Assembly (NCBI GenBank): GCA_946894095.1 | Contig: OX335641.1 | Location: 5,722,501 to 5,786,500 of the forward strand | Reading direction: 5' to 3' | Source: Incurvaria masculella | Lineage: Eukaryota > Arthropoda > Insecta > Lepidoptera > Incurvariidae | DNA: 64,000 bases | Part shown: positions 1 through 12,667 of the stretch, piece by piece | Layout: the number at the start of each line of letters is the position of its first letter | Position numbering within the stretch: the stretch's first letter is position 1 | Position numbers and translations under genes: made by a program | Notes under the pieces: model-generated | Told to the model about the DNA's origin: nothing | Seen by the model: the letters and a program-made list of their open reading frames with translations, nothing else | The model's database searches: none

Positions 1-480
1 CATAGTGTGACATTATAAAAGTATTAAAAATATAGTTAAAAGTACTGATTGAATACATTTGCATGCAATCAGTGCTTTAGATAAGGCGTTTAGACACCAG
101 CTTTACCACGAGTGGAGTCAGGGGCACATTTTACGCATATTTATTTTTTTGTTATATTAACGATGTTACGTAACGCCAAAGTAACTTCACTAGGGCTTTC
201 GATGTATTGTCAAAAAGCTTGTCGCGCGAATTGTGAGGAAAATAACTACATACTTAGGCAAGTACTTGCTGCCCAATTAAATTTATTCGTTCCTCTCTTT
301 ATGAACATTTCGAGGCAAGCTGCCATGATCTTTCTTGTTTTGCTCGGCTTAATATGACCGGATGGAAAACACGGACAATTTTTAATTCCTGCTTCGACTA
401 TCGTTTATTCAGTGCGATGGTACCTACAACCCGGGCAAAGAATATATAACCCGGGACGCAATGATATATAAGTCAATGCC

Positions 481-841
481 GGGACGTGATATTTTATGTT
501 TTGTGGTATGGCGAGCGAATTCGTGAAGTTCGAACGGTCGTTCGCGTCGCGTAGGTAGCACTCATACGCGAACGTTTCGTCGAGTGACGCTACGAGTGGC
601 GAGCGCGAATGTGTGGAAATGCGGTCTTAAAAGTATTATTCTGTTGCGCATTCTGTATATCTTTTCGAAAGAATCTGTGCTTTCGCGTTTCGTTGCGTGG
701 TGTTGGTTTGATGGTTGTTCATCACCGTTTTTTTGTTCTCGACGTTCCCGACATTGTAATTTTCGATACGCTATTTATCATTGATTCCAAGACAGTATCG
801 TTCGGTTTTTTCCCATTACTATTTCTAGTGATCTAGTCGCA
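481..841 (+). promoter_or_regulatory. Probable promoter / 5' UTR region of the dynein light chain gene
   Basis: This stretch is richer in CpG (GAACGGTCGTTCGCGTCGCG near 528-547) than the AT-rich DNA around it. It lies directly upstream of the 842 start codon and has no convincing ORF. The transcription start cannot be placed from sequence alone. Confidence 0.4.
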
Positions 842-3800
842 ATGGAAGTGAAAGAATGCAACGACCTCACTGAGGAGGTAAGGGAGGATAGCGTCGGCTT
901 TATTGACTCAACCGAGCTAGCCGGCGGCGTTCTCGTCGATAGCATTTCATATTTGTTTTTGCTTATAGAATCAGTTCGTGGTGGACGACGTGAGTAAGAT
1001 CATCAAGGAGGCGATAGAGAACTCGATTGGCGGCACGGCGTACCAACACAACAAGGTGAATCAGTGGACATCGGCTGTTGTGGAATCGTGCCTAGGTGCT
1101 CTCACCAAGCTGCAAAAACCTTATAAGTATATAGGTAAGGATATAAATTTTTGATATAAGCCAGTTCATTAAAGAAACTATATAGAAATGGCAGATTGTA
1201 CTTGTCCAACAGACGGTACGGTCAGCATAATATTGTTACAAAGGATACATATATGTTTTAAGATTTTTGTAATATTTAATTTAATTTATTTATATTATAG
1301 ATTAAAAATAAATACATATCACATACCCTGGAATAAGTGACGTACCTGTTTAGTACGAAAAAGTATATTTACTTATAATGTATTAGTTCAAGAGGTAAGA
1401 AAAAGTTAATAAAACTGTGGGTCGTTTAAATGTGTTTATTTATGTTTTAAAAGGCATTGTTGCATGCCACTAGGTCCAGAGGATTCATCTGAATCAAGTA
1501 ATTAACTTAAGGCTGTCGAGAAGGCACAGAAACTCTATGATTTGAAATTTTTAAGAAATACATTCTTTGTCCATTAGTCAAGGCACAATTTTGTACCGCG
1601 ACTGCGATTAAACTAGCGAAATCGTCTTCTAGGACGTTTATCTACCCCTAAAATAAAAAAACATATTTTAAATTTAAAAAAAAAAACTTGAGAAAGCCTT
1701 TTTCTAGGTCTCTATGTGTTTTTATTTTTCGTAGACATCTGTATTTTCAGTAAAAAAAAAAGATAGACAACTTTTTCTAATGCTTATTAGCCAATAAATA
1801 TTTTCCAATCTAAGAGGTATACAGGGTAAACTTTTCCAGTGGGCCTTCAGGGCTAGATCCGAAACTATAAAAAATAGCGAAAAACACTCAAAGGATCACT
1901 CCTCTCACGGATTTTGATAAAAACTAAAAATGCATTATTAGATTTTCAATTTTTTGTTTCCCTTGCTGCGAATCGAACTCGTTGATTTTGAAAGTGTCGC
2001 TTACAAAAAACAAATCCTGTGAAGTAATGTTATACAACAAACTAAAGGAAAGTGTTGATTTTTAATAAACTGATTCAAATGTTCCAATATTAATACATAA
2101 CCCATACCTAAAAATTAAAAATACAGACGTAGATTTTGACAAAATATTTTAGAATCCGAAATTTCATAAACATAGTTAAAGAGCATGTAAACAGTTATCG
2201 CCCGTAGTTTTATGATAGGATAATGACTCTCTTTAACACAATTTTACGGGCGACACTCCAAAGAATCTTACCGCGGTTTTTAGAAGTCATAGTCCTGTTC
2301 AGTTCAACTAGTAAAACCCTATACCGAGCTAACAACGCAACTGAGTACATATCACTGCGTGCTCTGATTTGATATTTTGTTTTGCAGTCAGTACCGCACT
2401 GTGTGAGCATAGATAGCGATATAGTGGAAGCGAGAAAGCATGCGATTCACAAGTAAAAGCCGCCATTTCTATATAGTTTCTTTATTGAACCAGGATATAT
2501 AATGTTTACTGATTGATCGACAGATTACAATTTATCTACTTTTATGGCCCAGTCGTACGCCACATGGCGACTAGATGACCACCAATAGAGCTTGAAAACA
2601 TACACACATCAAAATTTGGGTGTATAAGTCTTTCTATCTCGTCTTTCTTTATTTCTGGGGTTTTCCTCGCCTACATTCTCTAAAGAGCAAAGTTGTTGCT
2701 GTTTATTGATCCATAGGTCACAGGTTCCTATTCTCATACCATATCGCTAACTGCTTCATAGTCCCGCTTTTTGTTTAACAGGACATGTATTGTCAATACC
2801 AATTTTTATTAGTTTATTTAGATCAATTTTGTTTATGAGGATTCATTATAAATAAAACAAAGTACATACATATTTTGTTACTACTACTTACTATTCTTAA
2901 GATCCATCCCTCCTTTCTAAGCCGATTGAAGCAGATACAGCAGAAACAGTAACACCATCTAGGCGAACCGAGTCATGAACAACAGTATTTATTACTGCCC
3001 TGCCTCATTTTGCATTGTTTTACTGCGCGAGTTACGCTGCCAATACTAACGATTCCCATACATTCTGCAAGGCAACATCACGCCACCAATCATTCGATTG
3101 GTGAAGCATGACCAAATAAGGCAATGTGTTGCACCTTCCTGGGAAATGCATGGCTAGCACTTTATTAGCATAAATACCCTCAGCTCCCTAGAACCATTGA
3201 TATTTTCTGATTGTCATTCACGCCATGTCCACGTCTCTAATAAAGTATTTTAAATTAATCTTTGCTTTTTAAAAAGGCGTTCCCGTGACTCGTGAACTTA
3301 ACTCGCGCACCTGCGCCTGCATGTGTGGGTGTGCTGCTGCTGCAAGTACATTTGCGTGGTCCCCGGATGAGTATGATGTTGATAGCGAATCTATGAAGGA
3401 AGAATGTATATATTACGGTTAAACGATGTTGATTAAAGTCCGAAATAATGTTTTCCTTGAAGTTTATTGGATTTTTTCACTTGTACCCCCCTGTTGAGTA
3501 CACTAATTAAGAGTTGATGCCAAAATGCAACTTTAAACGTTTTTTTTTTGTATGAAAAATTCTAAAAAAAAATTGGTTAAGTAAATTTTTGTTCTTACCA
3601 TAAACTCAAAATTAGTGCACTCAACACGGGTATATCTTGAAAATTTTAGCAACCTTCAAGGAAAGAAAGATTTCGGACTTTAACCAACATCGGGCTTTAA
3701 CCGTAACATATACATTAATTAACGAAATAAAGCTATTAAAAAGAACAACTATTATTCCGAAGACAGCCTAATCTGTTGATCGCGGCAATCCAAACAAACT

Positions 3801-5894
3801 TCCCGCTACCCAACCTAACTTCCAAATATCACATGACTATGCTTGTTTGAGCACATTCTTAGCAAAGTCAAGCTGCTTGTTTTTTCGCATAAAAATTGGA
3901 TTCCGCACCGAAAATTGCGTTCCTTTCTTTTATTCGCCGAAATAAACGCAAGTTTCATATTATAATCTGAATACTCTGATGATTCGAACACAGGGGGTGT
4001 TTTAAGGGGTTCGGAGTATTGTGGCTCTACTGTATTTAAAAAGGTTTAGTGCAATACTTGACTTGAACCAGCAAGAAAGTTGTGAAAATTAACCGGCTGG
4101 AGAGGGGTTCTCTTCTTTAATTAATTCTACTTACATGTGACATACATCAATAAATATTTTACCTAATTAGTATGTGAAAATATATTTTACTTAAGGGTGT
4201 GATAACACCTAATTGCATTATCTTCCATTAGGGCGCAAGTGAAACCACATTCTATATTTTTTTAAATAACTATTACTTATTTTGCAATTTCAAAAAGATT
4301 AAAGATGCATTGATGGTCTAGCTATATTTAAAACTAGCTGCGGTACCCGGCTCCGCTCGGGTTAGTGTCGGCTAAATTATCTCATGGATAAAAAGTAGCC
4401 CACATGACTGGTCCAAAATAGGGTCAAACTGGTCCAGGACAATGTATCCATGTACCAAATTTAATCAAGATCGTTCGAGCCGAAATAGCATGATTTAATG
4501 AGAAACATCCAATAATTCCCATTTAGAGCTTCGTTGACGTTTGGTGGCTATTTAAAAAAAAAACATTTGCCGCGAGAACCTTTCTGCACTTTCACTGCTA
4601 CATTGCTTACCTAGTAAGTAACGTGTAACGTAGGTAAGTTTTGCGTGGACTCCAACCCACAGCCAGCCTCAACATCGAAAACAGTAACACATCTCGAACC
4701 TGACTGCTCCCAGAGATGCTATACATTGATAAAATACGCATATAAATCAGGTAAGTGGTTCGCATGTTATAAGACTTTAAGACTCACTACTTACCCTTCT
4801 GGTAATGAAGCGTTATATTATGTAATCTATAAGTTTTTAGTAGAATCAGGCTAGACGTAGATACAATGCACATCTAAATCGAGTAATTGGTTCTCAAGGA
4901 TTTTATTCTGTTGGTCGCTCCTCCGGCGATTTAGCGTGATGCCAAGTAGTCCTAAAGTTGCAGGAAATACCAAGCCGTACTTCAGTAAAAGTAAGCGCTG
5001 CCGCCGCAAAGCCGAGCCGTGCAGTTTGTATGACAGCCCCATCTTAGCGTAAGCGGAACTGAATTCTATTTAGCCAATCCTAATTCCCGGGTAGTTAAAT
5101 GTACATGTACTAAGTTTTAGAAATCGCTAGTGCCTTGAAAATTCGCCAAACGGACACCAAACAGTCCGGCTGGAGAGGGGTTCTCTTCTTTAATTAATTC
5201 TACTTACATGTGACATACATCAATAAATATTTTACCTAATTAGTATGTGAAAATATATTTTACTTAAGGGTGTGATAACACCTAATTGCATTATCTTCCA
5301 TTAGGGCGCAAGTGAAACCACATTCTATATTTTTTTAAATAACTATTACTTATTTTGCAATTTCAAAAAGATTAAAGATGCATTGATGGTCTAGCTATAT
5401 TTAAAACTAGCTGCGGTACCCGGCTCCGCTCGGGTTAGTGTCGGCTAAATTATCTCATGGATAAAAAGTAGCCCACATGACTGGTCCAAAATAGGGTCAA
5501 ACTGGTCCAGGACAATGTATCCATGAACAGAGTCATAATGCCGCTTTCAGAGAGACGAGATTAGCATTTGAGTAACCATACAAAAACTGGTTTAGTCCGG
5601 CGTGTTAAAGTTAGTCCGCCCACTCTGCTGTTACAGTTTTGGCTTTAAATTATTGCTATGAAACCATCAACATACATATCTTTTTATCAAACTGAACGCA
5701 GATGGCTCTTATCACGCCCTTATTCGTGTGTGTTTTATTTTACAGTGACGTGCACCATAATGCAGAAGAACGGTGCCGGCTTGCACACTGCCTCCTCATG
5801 CTTCTGGGACAACAACACAGACGGCTCGTGCACCGTGCGCTGGGAGAACAAAACCATGTACTGCATCGTTTCCGTCTTTGGCCTTGGCATCTAA
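842..5894 (+). CDS. Dynlt1: Tctex-type dynein light chain, 3 exons
   Basis: Exons are 842-877, 969-1134 and 5746-5894. All introns are GT-AG and the phases are 0 and 1, giving 116 aa. The protein starts [12 protein letters not shown], continues with [20 protein letters not shown], and ends [16 protein letters not shown] and [12 protein letters not shown]. This is the length and layout of Tctex-1 light chains (Drosophila Dlc90F, vertebrate DYNLT1; about 111-113 aa). Family knowledge: these form a homodimer on the dynein intermediate chain and link cytoplasmic dynein to cargo; in flies Dlc90F is needed in sperm development. Intron 2 is 4.6 kb and filled with repeats, including a 360-bp direct duplication. 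The start is the first ATG in frame with exon 2. The N-terminus is a few residues longer than in Drosophila. The next gene downstream, cic, lies on the same strand more than 12 kb away. Confidence 0.93.
3413..3706. mobile_element. Foldback MITE in the dynein light chain intron
   Basis: A 294-bp segment with long imperfect inverted ends. The left end reads TTACGGTTAAACGATGTTGA and continues TTAAAGTCCGAAAT. The right end carries the complement (ATTTCGGACTTTAACCAACA followed by AACCGTAA). There is no coding capacity. The ends abut tatata/catata sequence, so the target duplication is unclear. Confidence 0.7.
4093..4452. repeat. 360-bp direct duplication, copy 1
   Basis: I noticed no difference between this block and 5166-5525. 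It contains the dispersed motif CTAGCTGCGGTACCCGGCTC, which also occurs near 6785. After 4452 the dispersed repeat continues (tttaatcaagatcgttcgag), whereas copy 2 stops at 5525. It lies in intron 2 of the dynein light chain gene. Confidence 0.85.
5166..5525. repeat. 360-bp direct duplication, copy 2
   Basis: Second copy of 4093-4452 in the same orientation, 713 bp downstream, ending about 220 bp before the last exon of the dynein light chain gene. The apparent identity implies a recent duplication or an assembly duplication. Confidence 0.85.
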
Positions 5895-8800
5895 TCTACG
5901 CCGTTCACTCTCTCGCCCTTTCGACTACAGGAGGCAGGATTGTATGGAGACATTATGAGATGTTTTTCGATGAACAAAAACAACACCAAAATTATGGAAA
6001 CATTATTTGGGAGATCTTCGAGGTATTGATGATGCCGCCCACCATGGAGCGAATTACTACTCTGCACTGCCATCTGTAGAGCTGTGAACTTGAGTATCTT
6101 GACAGCTTTACTGATGGCATTTTACACTAAAGGTATGCGCAGAGCTGGATGGAAGTGGGATCATTACTTGTTTGAAGATCTCTAAGCTTGTGCCGATGTA
6201 TGTACATATTTATATATTGGCAGCTGAGTATGACATTTGTGCCTATCCATGATTAAAATGAACACTTCTTTTATGTATGCATGGCATTTTCCTCTTTCTG
6301 CCCTACATGTTTACAGTTGTGTTAAGCCTTAATAATTCAGTCCTCTATTATAAAATTAAAATCCTATACACGTCTATACTTTTCCCAATATTACCGTTAC
6401 ACTGGACATCTGTCCAGCTAAACCCAGATAAAAAATAACCTGCAATATGATAGCCTGCAGCCTATGAGATTCGTCTTTGTCTGATTTATATTATTAGATA
6501 GTTTCTTGAGGGATTGAGCGCATTGAGCGATTTGCAGAATCATTCTTTCTTATCCTGACTAACGCTTCCTCTATAAAAAATCCACTTGATGTGCTTATTT
6601 CACCAACTCGTATTGGACTATATCTATGAAGAACTCATCAGCTTGGTAAAATGCTCTATTACAGTAAACACCCTACAAGCATTTTCAACATAAATATTAA
6701 TTTAATTACCTTTATGATAGGGCTACATATCTTTGTTGTCCTTTACCTTGTAGATATTTTTTTCAGTAGTTACATTTATTTAGAAACTAGCTGCGGTACC
6801 CGGCTCCGCTCGGGTCCATGTCCTTTTGGACTGTTGTCGAGCTGAATTATTTCCTAGATAAAAAGTAGCCCAAAGGGCTGGTCGAAAAGGCTGGTCAATA
6901 AATTTGTAATTTATCTGCTCAGCCCTTAGGATATTTAGCGTGATGGTATGTATCCTATAGCAAGCCCCGCGATGTTCTCTTTAAATTGGTTTAAATCGCA
7001 TCTTGATCTTTTCTGTGGTTACGGAGATTACCCCGCGCATGTGGACAGACGTTCCCTTTTATATAAGTAGAGATAATTTCTCCTTTTGCAATCATGGCTT
7101 TTTTCAGATAACTTTTCCAGCGGATATAAAGCAAATGCCAATCAATGTTTTAAAATATTGGTGTCCTTAGATTGTTTTAGTATTTAGAGGGCTGTCAAAA
7201 TTAAAGCCGCATAATGTCACTTTTCATCACTACCTATGTATATAAATGTATAAACCTCTTTGATAGACACGATAATCATTTTCTTATCATTTACTTTAAT
7301 GAATAAGGGTTTCATAGTACATAAGACTACAGTATATTTGGGTTTTATGTCTGAGTATCTCCAAACCCCATGTCACGGGTGAGTGTTTCCATTTTATGAC
7401 CATTTAAATAAAAAAAAAATGGTTATAAAATGGAAACGCCTCAATAATTTTGGTCATATTCATTGGATTCGGCATATACTATAATATACAGATACTATAA
7501 TGCCCCTGATGTTTACTGAAGATGTCTAGCGGTCCACAAAAATATAACACACCTAAAAAAATTTATTGGTCTTAAAATGGAAACCCTCGCAACTACCAAT
7601 ATGACCTCCGAAACGAAAAACATCCTAACAAGCTTATTTCTTACCCACAGTAAACAATCGGGCAATCAGAGATATAACCCCAATGTTCTGTGGGCTTTGC
7701 TTTCATTGTTGGACTGGACTATGTTTTGTCCACCTTTTTAATAAACACAAAAATTATTCTAGTATAGAATGTTTGATAATAATGTGCGATACATTTTAGG
7801 ATGATTATTATTTCTATTATTGTGGAGTTAAATTGTGTAACGTCATTTAGTTAATTAGTGGAATGTACGTAGAGTTTAATCTCATTTTTATTTATTGGCA
7901 AATGTAGTGGTTGCAATGCTATATATCAAGACTACAACCATCCTTCCAAACATAGATTTGTATTTGTAACGTAGGCACCTTAATTGTATAACTATTAAGC
8001 TTTTCTGAGCTCCGATCTCTATGAAGAAACGAACAGTTGAAGTCAGTTTCACTTGCAGAGCATTGACTGTCTCGCCGGCTGCTTCGCGCGGCCGACTAAA
8101 TAATAATATCTGAAACTTCGAGTCAAGCCAGATGGCTGACTTCGCAGTGCAGCAACGTCAGTCTGCGTCTGCATATCACAGCTAAATATTCACTTTTTTT
8201 AAATTAAACTGACGTATTGTGCTAAAATTTCTTGGAATAAACAACAAATTTTAACAAAAAAAAACTGTCTTCAAAAAAAAAGTATTCCAAACTCAGACAG
8301 ACTCAAAAAATTACAATAATTTTAACTACAAAAATGGCAATTATTTTTTTACTTTCTAGTGCATGTTTAATGGTTTAAAAATGTTTGTTTATTTGTCCTT
8401 TCCAATAAAATCAAAATGGGTTGGCATGATATTGAGTTATTCGTCCATTTGTCGCGCACATACTTAATGCAAATTTAAGGCTTTTATGATTTTCGCATGA
8501 ATATCATTGTCAGAACGAAACTAAATTGAAATGGGACCGGACCACACAGGAAGCACCAGCTTTCAATAAAAAAAAATATTATGAAAATCAGTTCACCCAG
8601 TCGAAAGTTCTGAGGTAACAAACATAAGAAGAAAAAAAACATGCAGTCGAATTGAGAACCTCCTTTTTTGAAGTTGTTTAGAAACTGAAGTGAAACCGTT
8701 AATAAAGCGAATTTTGGCGTTACTTACCACTGATAACTATGTCTCGTCCTTATGATGTCACTTAATCAAAACACAACATTTACGCTCTGTGCACTATGAG

Positions 8801-9303
8801 TGTGTATGAAGCGCGGGCCACCAGTAAAGCAACGAAGCCTTTAGTGTGACACCAAAATTCTTTACAGATTTCCCAGGGATCCGGAAACAAAAAACAAGTT
8901 GGTATTGGTGACTCATTGTCATGGTATCGTTGTATAGGTTTTCAGGTTTCATTATTTTCTTAGAAATGACAACTATCTCGTTCTACTTGGATTGTTCAAC
9001 ATTATCTAACTAAAATGTATCATCCAAATCGTTGCAGCCATTTCCGAGAAACCAATTACATTCAAATATTTATCCAAGAATTACTCGTTTCAAGTGCGTC
9101 ATAATATATTACCTCAAAGTATTTCATCCGAGAAATTCTGTATTTTCTTATTTTTATTATTCTGTAACCATACTTCTGAGTGGTCAGTCTGAGTTCTCAC
9201 CTAAATTGGAGTTTACGGCAAACCGATCGACTGGCCTTTTCCGTAATAACGTCAAACTCCATAAAAAAATGTTTACTAGATATTCTGTGGTTTTACTTCT
9301 TTA
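5895..9303. other. 3' UTR of dynein light chain, then gene-free DNA
   Basis: The 3' UTR starts here; I see no clear AATAAA within about 500 bases, only ATTAAA near 6355. A third partial copy of the CTAGCTGCGGTACCCGG repeat is at about 6785-7060. A hairpin with GTTTCCATTTTATGACCATT arms lies at 7387-7440. No exon was recognised. Confidence 0.5.
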
Positions 9304-9308
9304 CGGTG

Positions 9309-9341
9309 CACATAGGAGTATTTGAGATAAAAAAGCGGTCA
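9309..9341. repeat. Left terminal inverted repeat of Transib element
   Basis: CACATAG, 12 bases, then TAAAAAAGC, ending CGGTCA. The layout resembles a 12-spacer recombination signal (heptamer CACAGTG-like, A-rich nonamer). Confidence 0.8.
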
Positions 9342-9488
9342 AAAAAATTTTACGCGTTTTTTGACCAGTTTATTAAATGAAACACGATAATTTATCATGA
9401 TTAAGTTTAATTGTTTGAATAAATCAGAAAAAAAATAAGCACAATAACATAAAAAAAAATAAGATGAACAGAATTGTTAAATAGTTGT

Positions 9489-10781
9489 TCAGATATCAGA
9501 ACCATCACTCTCATGCTCGCTCATTATTTCGCCGCCTTCATCGTCGTCGTCGGAGCTATCCCGGTGCTGTGGACTTGGTACCAATATGCTCATCGCTTCC
9601 TTGGAAAAAGGTCTACATTTCTTCTTCTGATGTATTCTGTTGCAGCTGATATACGGATCGGATGTTAGCAACAACCTATTTAAAATATCCCTATTGCAGT
9701 CCACTCTTGAAAATTTCCTTGCGAAGTCCACGTGATATTTCCGGAAATGTTTGTTCCGGGCTTCAGCAGCCTCCTCTGACAGCTGTCCGATTGGCAAAAT
9801 CGCTTCTGATATAACTTGAGCGCCATGCATCAGTATCTTGTGAACTGTAGGTGACATTGGATGCCAACCATACAATTCAACGTACAGTTGGGCAGTCGTT
9901 TGTGCAAACGTATCAAATTTTGCATAATCGATGTCATAACTGCTTGATATGACTTCAAGAATAACTTTCATTTTTTTAATAAATTCAATGTTTATTCCGG
10001 TGATCCGAGAAGAGTTTTCTGGGTTGTCAAAAAATCTTCTCGATGTATTGCCGTCGTTACTGTTCCCGTAACCGGCTTTAGGGATGTCGACCAGAAGGCC
10101 CATCTCATCTTTAAAACTTTTTTGAATTCTCTCTTTTGTTTCTTTTATTAATTTTTTCTCTTCTGCCATTCCACATTTTTGTGAATGAATCTTTCTTCCG
10201 TATTGCGTGCGGCCGTCCATTTTTCTTTAAAGCTCGTCTTGAAATACTTTAAGGAACGACTTAAAACGCTCCTTTCTTCGGGTGGACATGAAGTCAGTTC
10301 GACAAGTCGTTCTTCCATCAAAGAAAACTTTTCCTCCGTGCTTCTTCCTTTAAACTCCTTTAGAATATTAAATAACTCCATTCTGGTGATTTTTTTCACT
10401 CTTTCCGTGGGATCTGCAACAAAAAGAACAAAAATGTTACTTAATCCATAAAATGATAATTTCACCTCCTGTACTTTGAAATACAAAAAAAAAATATGGG
10501 GTATGTTGGGGTGCGATTTTATTGTAGTTTCTACTTAACAAGAGTCTACATTTTATCTGTACATTAACAGATTAAGGCGACAAGGCGCGACACATAATCA
10601 AAAAGACTTATATATTTCAAACATCTTTAAAAAAGGGGGACATAAAACAGTGCTTTTGATATTGACGTTTATAGGTAAAATTTATGAATAAATTAAATGA
10701 AACAAGCTTTTGCTTAGAGTACGTACCATCCGCTTCCATGTCCAAGAAGTTTTTCTCCTGTTGTTCACCGCACGAAGACAT
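9489..10781 (-). pseudogene. Transib/RAG1-like transposase, truncated and frameshifted
   Basis: Two exons on the minus strand: 10781-10727 (MSSCGEQQEKNFLDMEADG, GT donor) and 10413-9489 (acceptor after TTGTTGCAG). The frame breaks at a run of six T (10152-10157); the sequence then continues in the next frame to a stop at 9489. The C-terminal part has NDGNTSRRFF, HKILMHGAQVI, PIGQLSEEAAEARNKHF and RLLLTSDPYIS. These match the order of conserved segments around the last catalytic Glu of RAG1/Transib (HKxLxH, an SE motif, NKxFR, DxL, TS). Only about 350 aa are encoded, so the region carrying the two catalytic Asp residues is probably missing. The tail is acidic (SSDDDDEGGE). The relationship to RAG1 is from memory of the family, not a search. 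Confidence 0.75.
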
Positions 10782-10983
10782 ATTTCTACTGACAGCAATG
10801 TAAAAAAACAAGAGCACCGAGAACTAAGACACGCAGTTAGCACAATGACTGAATTCCGACTGATTTTATGACAAGACGCCAGGACGGGGAGGGCCAGGGG
10901 TCTGCCATTCAATAAACCGGTTATTGAAGATGAAAAAACACGGATTATGGGTGGCGTTAGATTAACTTTGTGATTTTCTGTTA

Positions 10984-11016
10984 TGACCGGTTTTTTATCC
11001 CAAATACTCCTATGTG
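10984..11016. repeat. Right terminal inverted repeat of Transib element
   Basis: Read on the minus strand: CACATAG, 12 bases, then TAAAAAACC, then GGTCA. The nonamer matches 7 of 9 positions of ACAAAAACC, the RSS nonamer. Confidence 0.8.
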
Positions 11017-11017
11017 C

Positions 11018-11551
11018 GGTGGCCCAACCCGGCGCGGGACTAACTCATTCGCGGGCACGGTACAAAACCGTGCTGTTGCGCTCTAGGACTTACTCTGTTT
11101 CAAAGAATAAGACAGGCTCCGTGATGAGGAAGATGCAACATGTCCACAAAAAAGACTATGTGCATAGTGGTATGATTTGATAAGATTTACGAAAATTTTA
11201 ATTACTAAACGACTTATAGCTAAAAGTAAACCACGACCGCTGTAGTCAAAAATCTAACAAAAACCAAATAGATTATATATCTTGATTAAATAAGCTATGC
11301 CTGATGACTAATCTTTTTAAGATATCATTGCGTAATCCACCTCCAAAGTTATTGTATAAAACGCGCGAAAAATTCGAACTTTCGGACCTTATAACTTAGA
11401 AACCAAACACAATTTTACAATGCCAACGGTCATCAGACATCTAGTTAGATCAAATAAAGCTATTTTGAGCAAAATTTTTGATCTCTGACAAGAAATATGG
11501 GCGTGATCTTCTTTCCCCTTTTGCATGGGGAGTTGAGCGGGATGGCCCACC
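11018..11551 (+). mobile_element. TTAA-site MITE, copy 1 (interrupted by Transib)
   Basis: Starts GGTGGCCCAACCCGGCGCG and ends GGATGGCCCACC followed by TTAA (11552-11555). Its first four bases (GGTG) occur again at 9305-9308 because the Transib target duplication includes them. The left target site now reads TTAC (9301-9304). The body matches copies at 34105 and 57155. TTAA target sites point to a piggyBac-like or Kolobok-like transposase as mobiliser. Confidence 0.8.
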
Positions 11552-12667
11552 TTAAGCTGTCAAAGTCAAACTCGGACTTCCGATTTGTATGAAAACGCGG
11601 AGTCGACGTGAACGGCAACGTCGACGTATTTACGGCAACGTTGAGTAAGCTGTCAAATCAAACTTGGACTCGAAAATGTTAGTTCGCTTAACGCCCACTG
11701 CGCGCGCTCTTCAATTTCTCCATACATTTGAAAACGCCAGTCGACCGGTTTGCCGTAAACGCCAATTTAGGTGACTACTGAGACTTCGGGTACTGAACAA
11801 AATATGATGGCACAATGAATTATTTTGCGCATTTGTTAATGAATACTCTCAATGTCCTTTTCATCTCTTACTTGTCCTACTTTTTGCCTATCACACTTCG
11901 TTATTGTTTGAACAACATGCTATATTAAGGTTATACTTGCATGGCGACCACGAGGTGGTCAATTACACCAAATCGAATTGAAGTACATTCTAACTAGAAG
12001 ATTAAAACAATTGACAAAACTATCGACACTCTACAGCGAAGAGAACACGAGCGCTGAGCAACTGTATGTGTGTAGGTGTGAGATATTAGGTCACACCTCC
12101 CGGTAACAGGAGTTTTGTATGAAATAATACATTGAGGCGTCTTTAGTAGATGCACAGCGGGCCGGCAGTTCGTGCTCTGTGTTTTCACTAAAATATTTAG
12201 CTCTGATTGCATGAAGAGACGTCTGAGTTAATCAATTTTCAAACACGTCTCTTTTAGAGGACTCCAAGTTGACTCATACTGTCCATGCAAAGTAACGTGT
12301 TTAATCATAAGTTGACGTTGATTTTGTTTTGTGCAGTCGGCCCTTTGAATGTAACGACACACTGACAGATGAGATTGTTTCATACAAAATGTATGTGTTG
12401 AAATTTCTTATTTTACTCAAAAACATCTCTAAATCGCCATGTAGCTTCAAAATAATGATCTGAAGTTATGTTTCACATTAATTAGATTATATTACTATTA
12501 ACATGGTTGACAAGGAATCAGTCGATAACCTATTATTTACCAGAAAAAAATTATGTGTCCAAGTTATGCTATGCACAGTTCACTGTGGCTTCAACACATG
12601 TTCTCTTTAAGGAAAAATTAATAAATATCAGGGAATGGTACTTTTGAGATTACCGCGGTCGGTAGAC

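Larger units (their letters stand above)
9309..11016 (-). mobile_element. Transib (RAG1-like) DNA transposon, internally deleted
   Basis: A 1708-bp element. The left end CACATAGGAGTATTTGAGAT and the reversed right end CACATAGGAGTATTTGGGAT are part of a 33-bp terminal inverted repeat with two mismatches. The 5-bp GC-rich sequence CGGTG is duplicated on both sides (9304-9308 and 11017-11021). Known for Transib: termini begin CAC and target duplications are 5 bp and GC-rich. The minus-strand gene inside resembles the C-terminal part of RAG1/Transib proteins. At 1.7 kb it is shorter than I expect for a complete Transib. It inserted into the first bases of the TTAA-type MITE that continues at 11018. 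Confidence 0.82.

Noticed and set aside
4093..5525. Small LTR retrotransposon (TRIM) formed by the two 360-bp repeats
   Set aside because: No TG...CA ends, no primer-binding site, no target duplication, and the repeats contain part of a dispersed non-LTR-type sequence.
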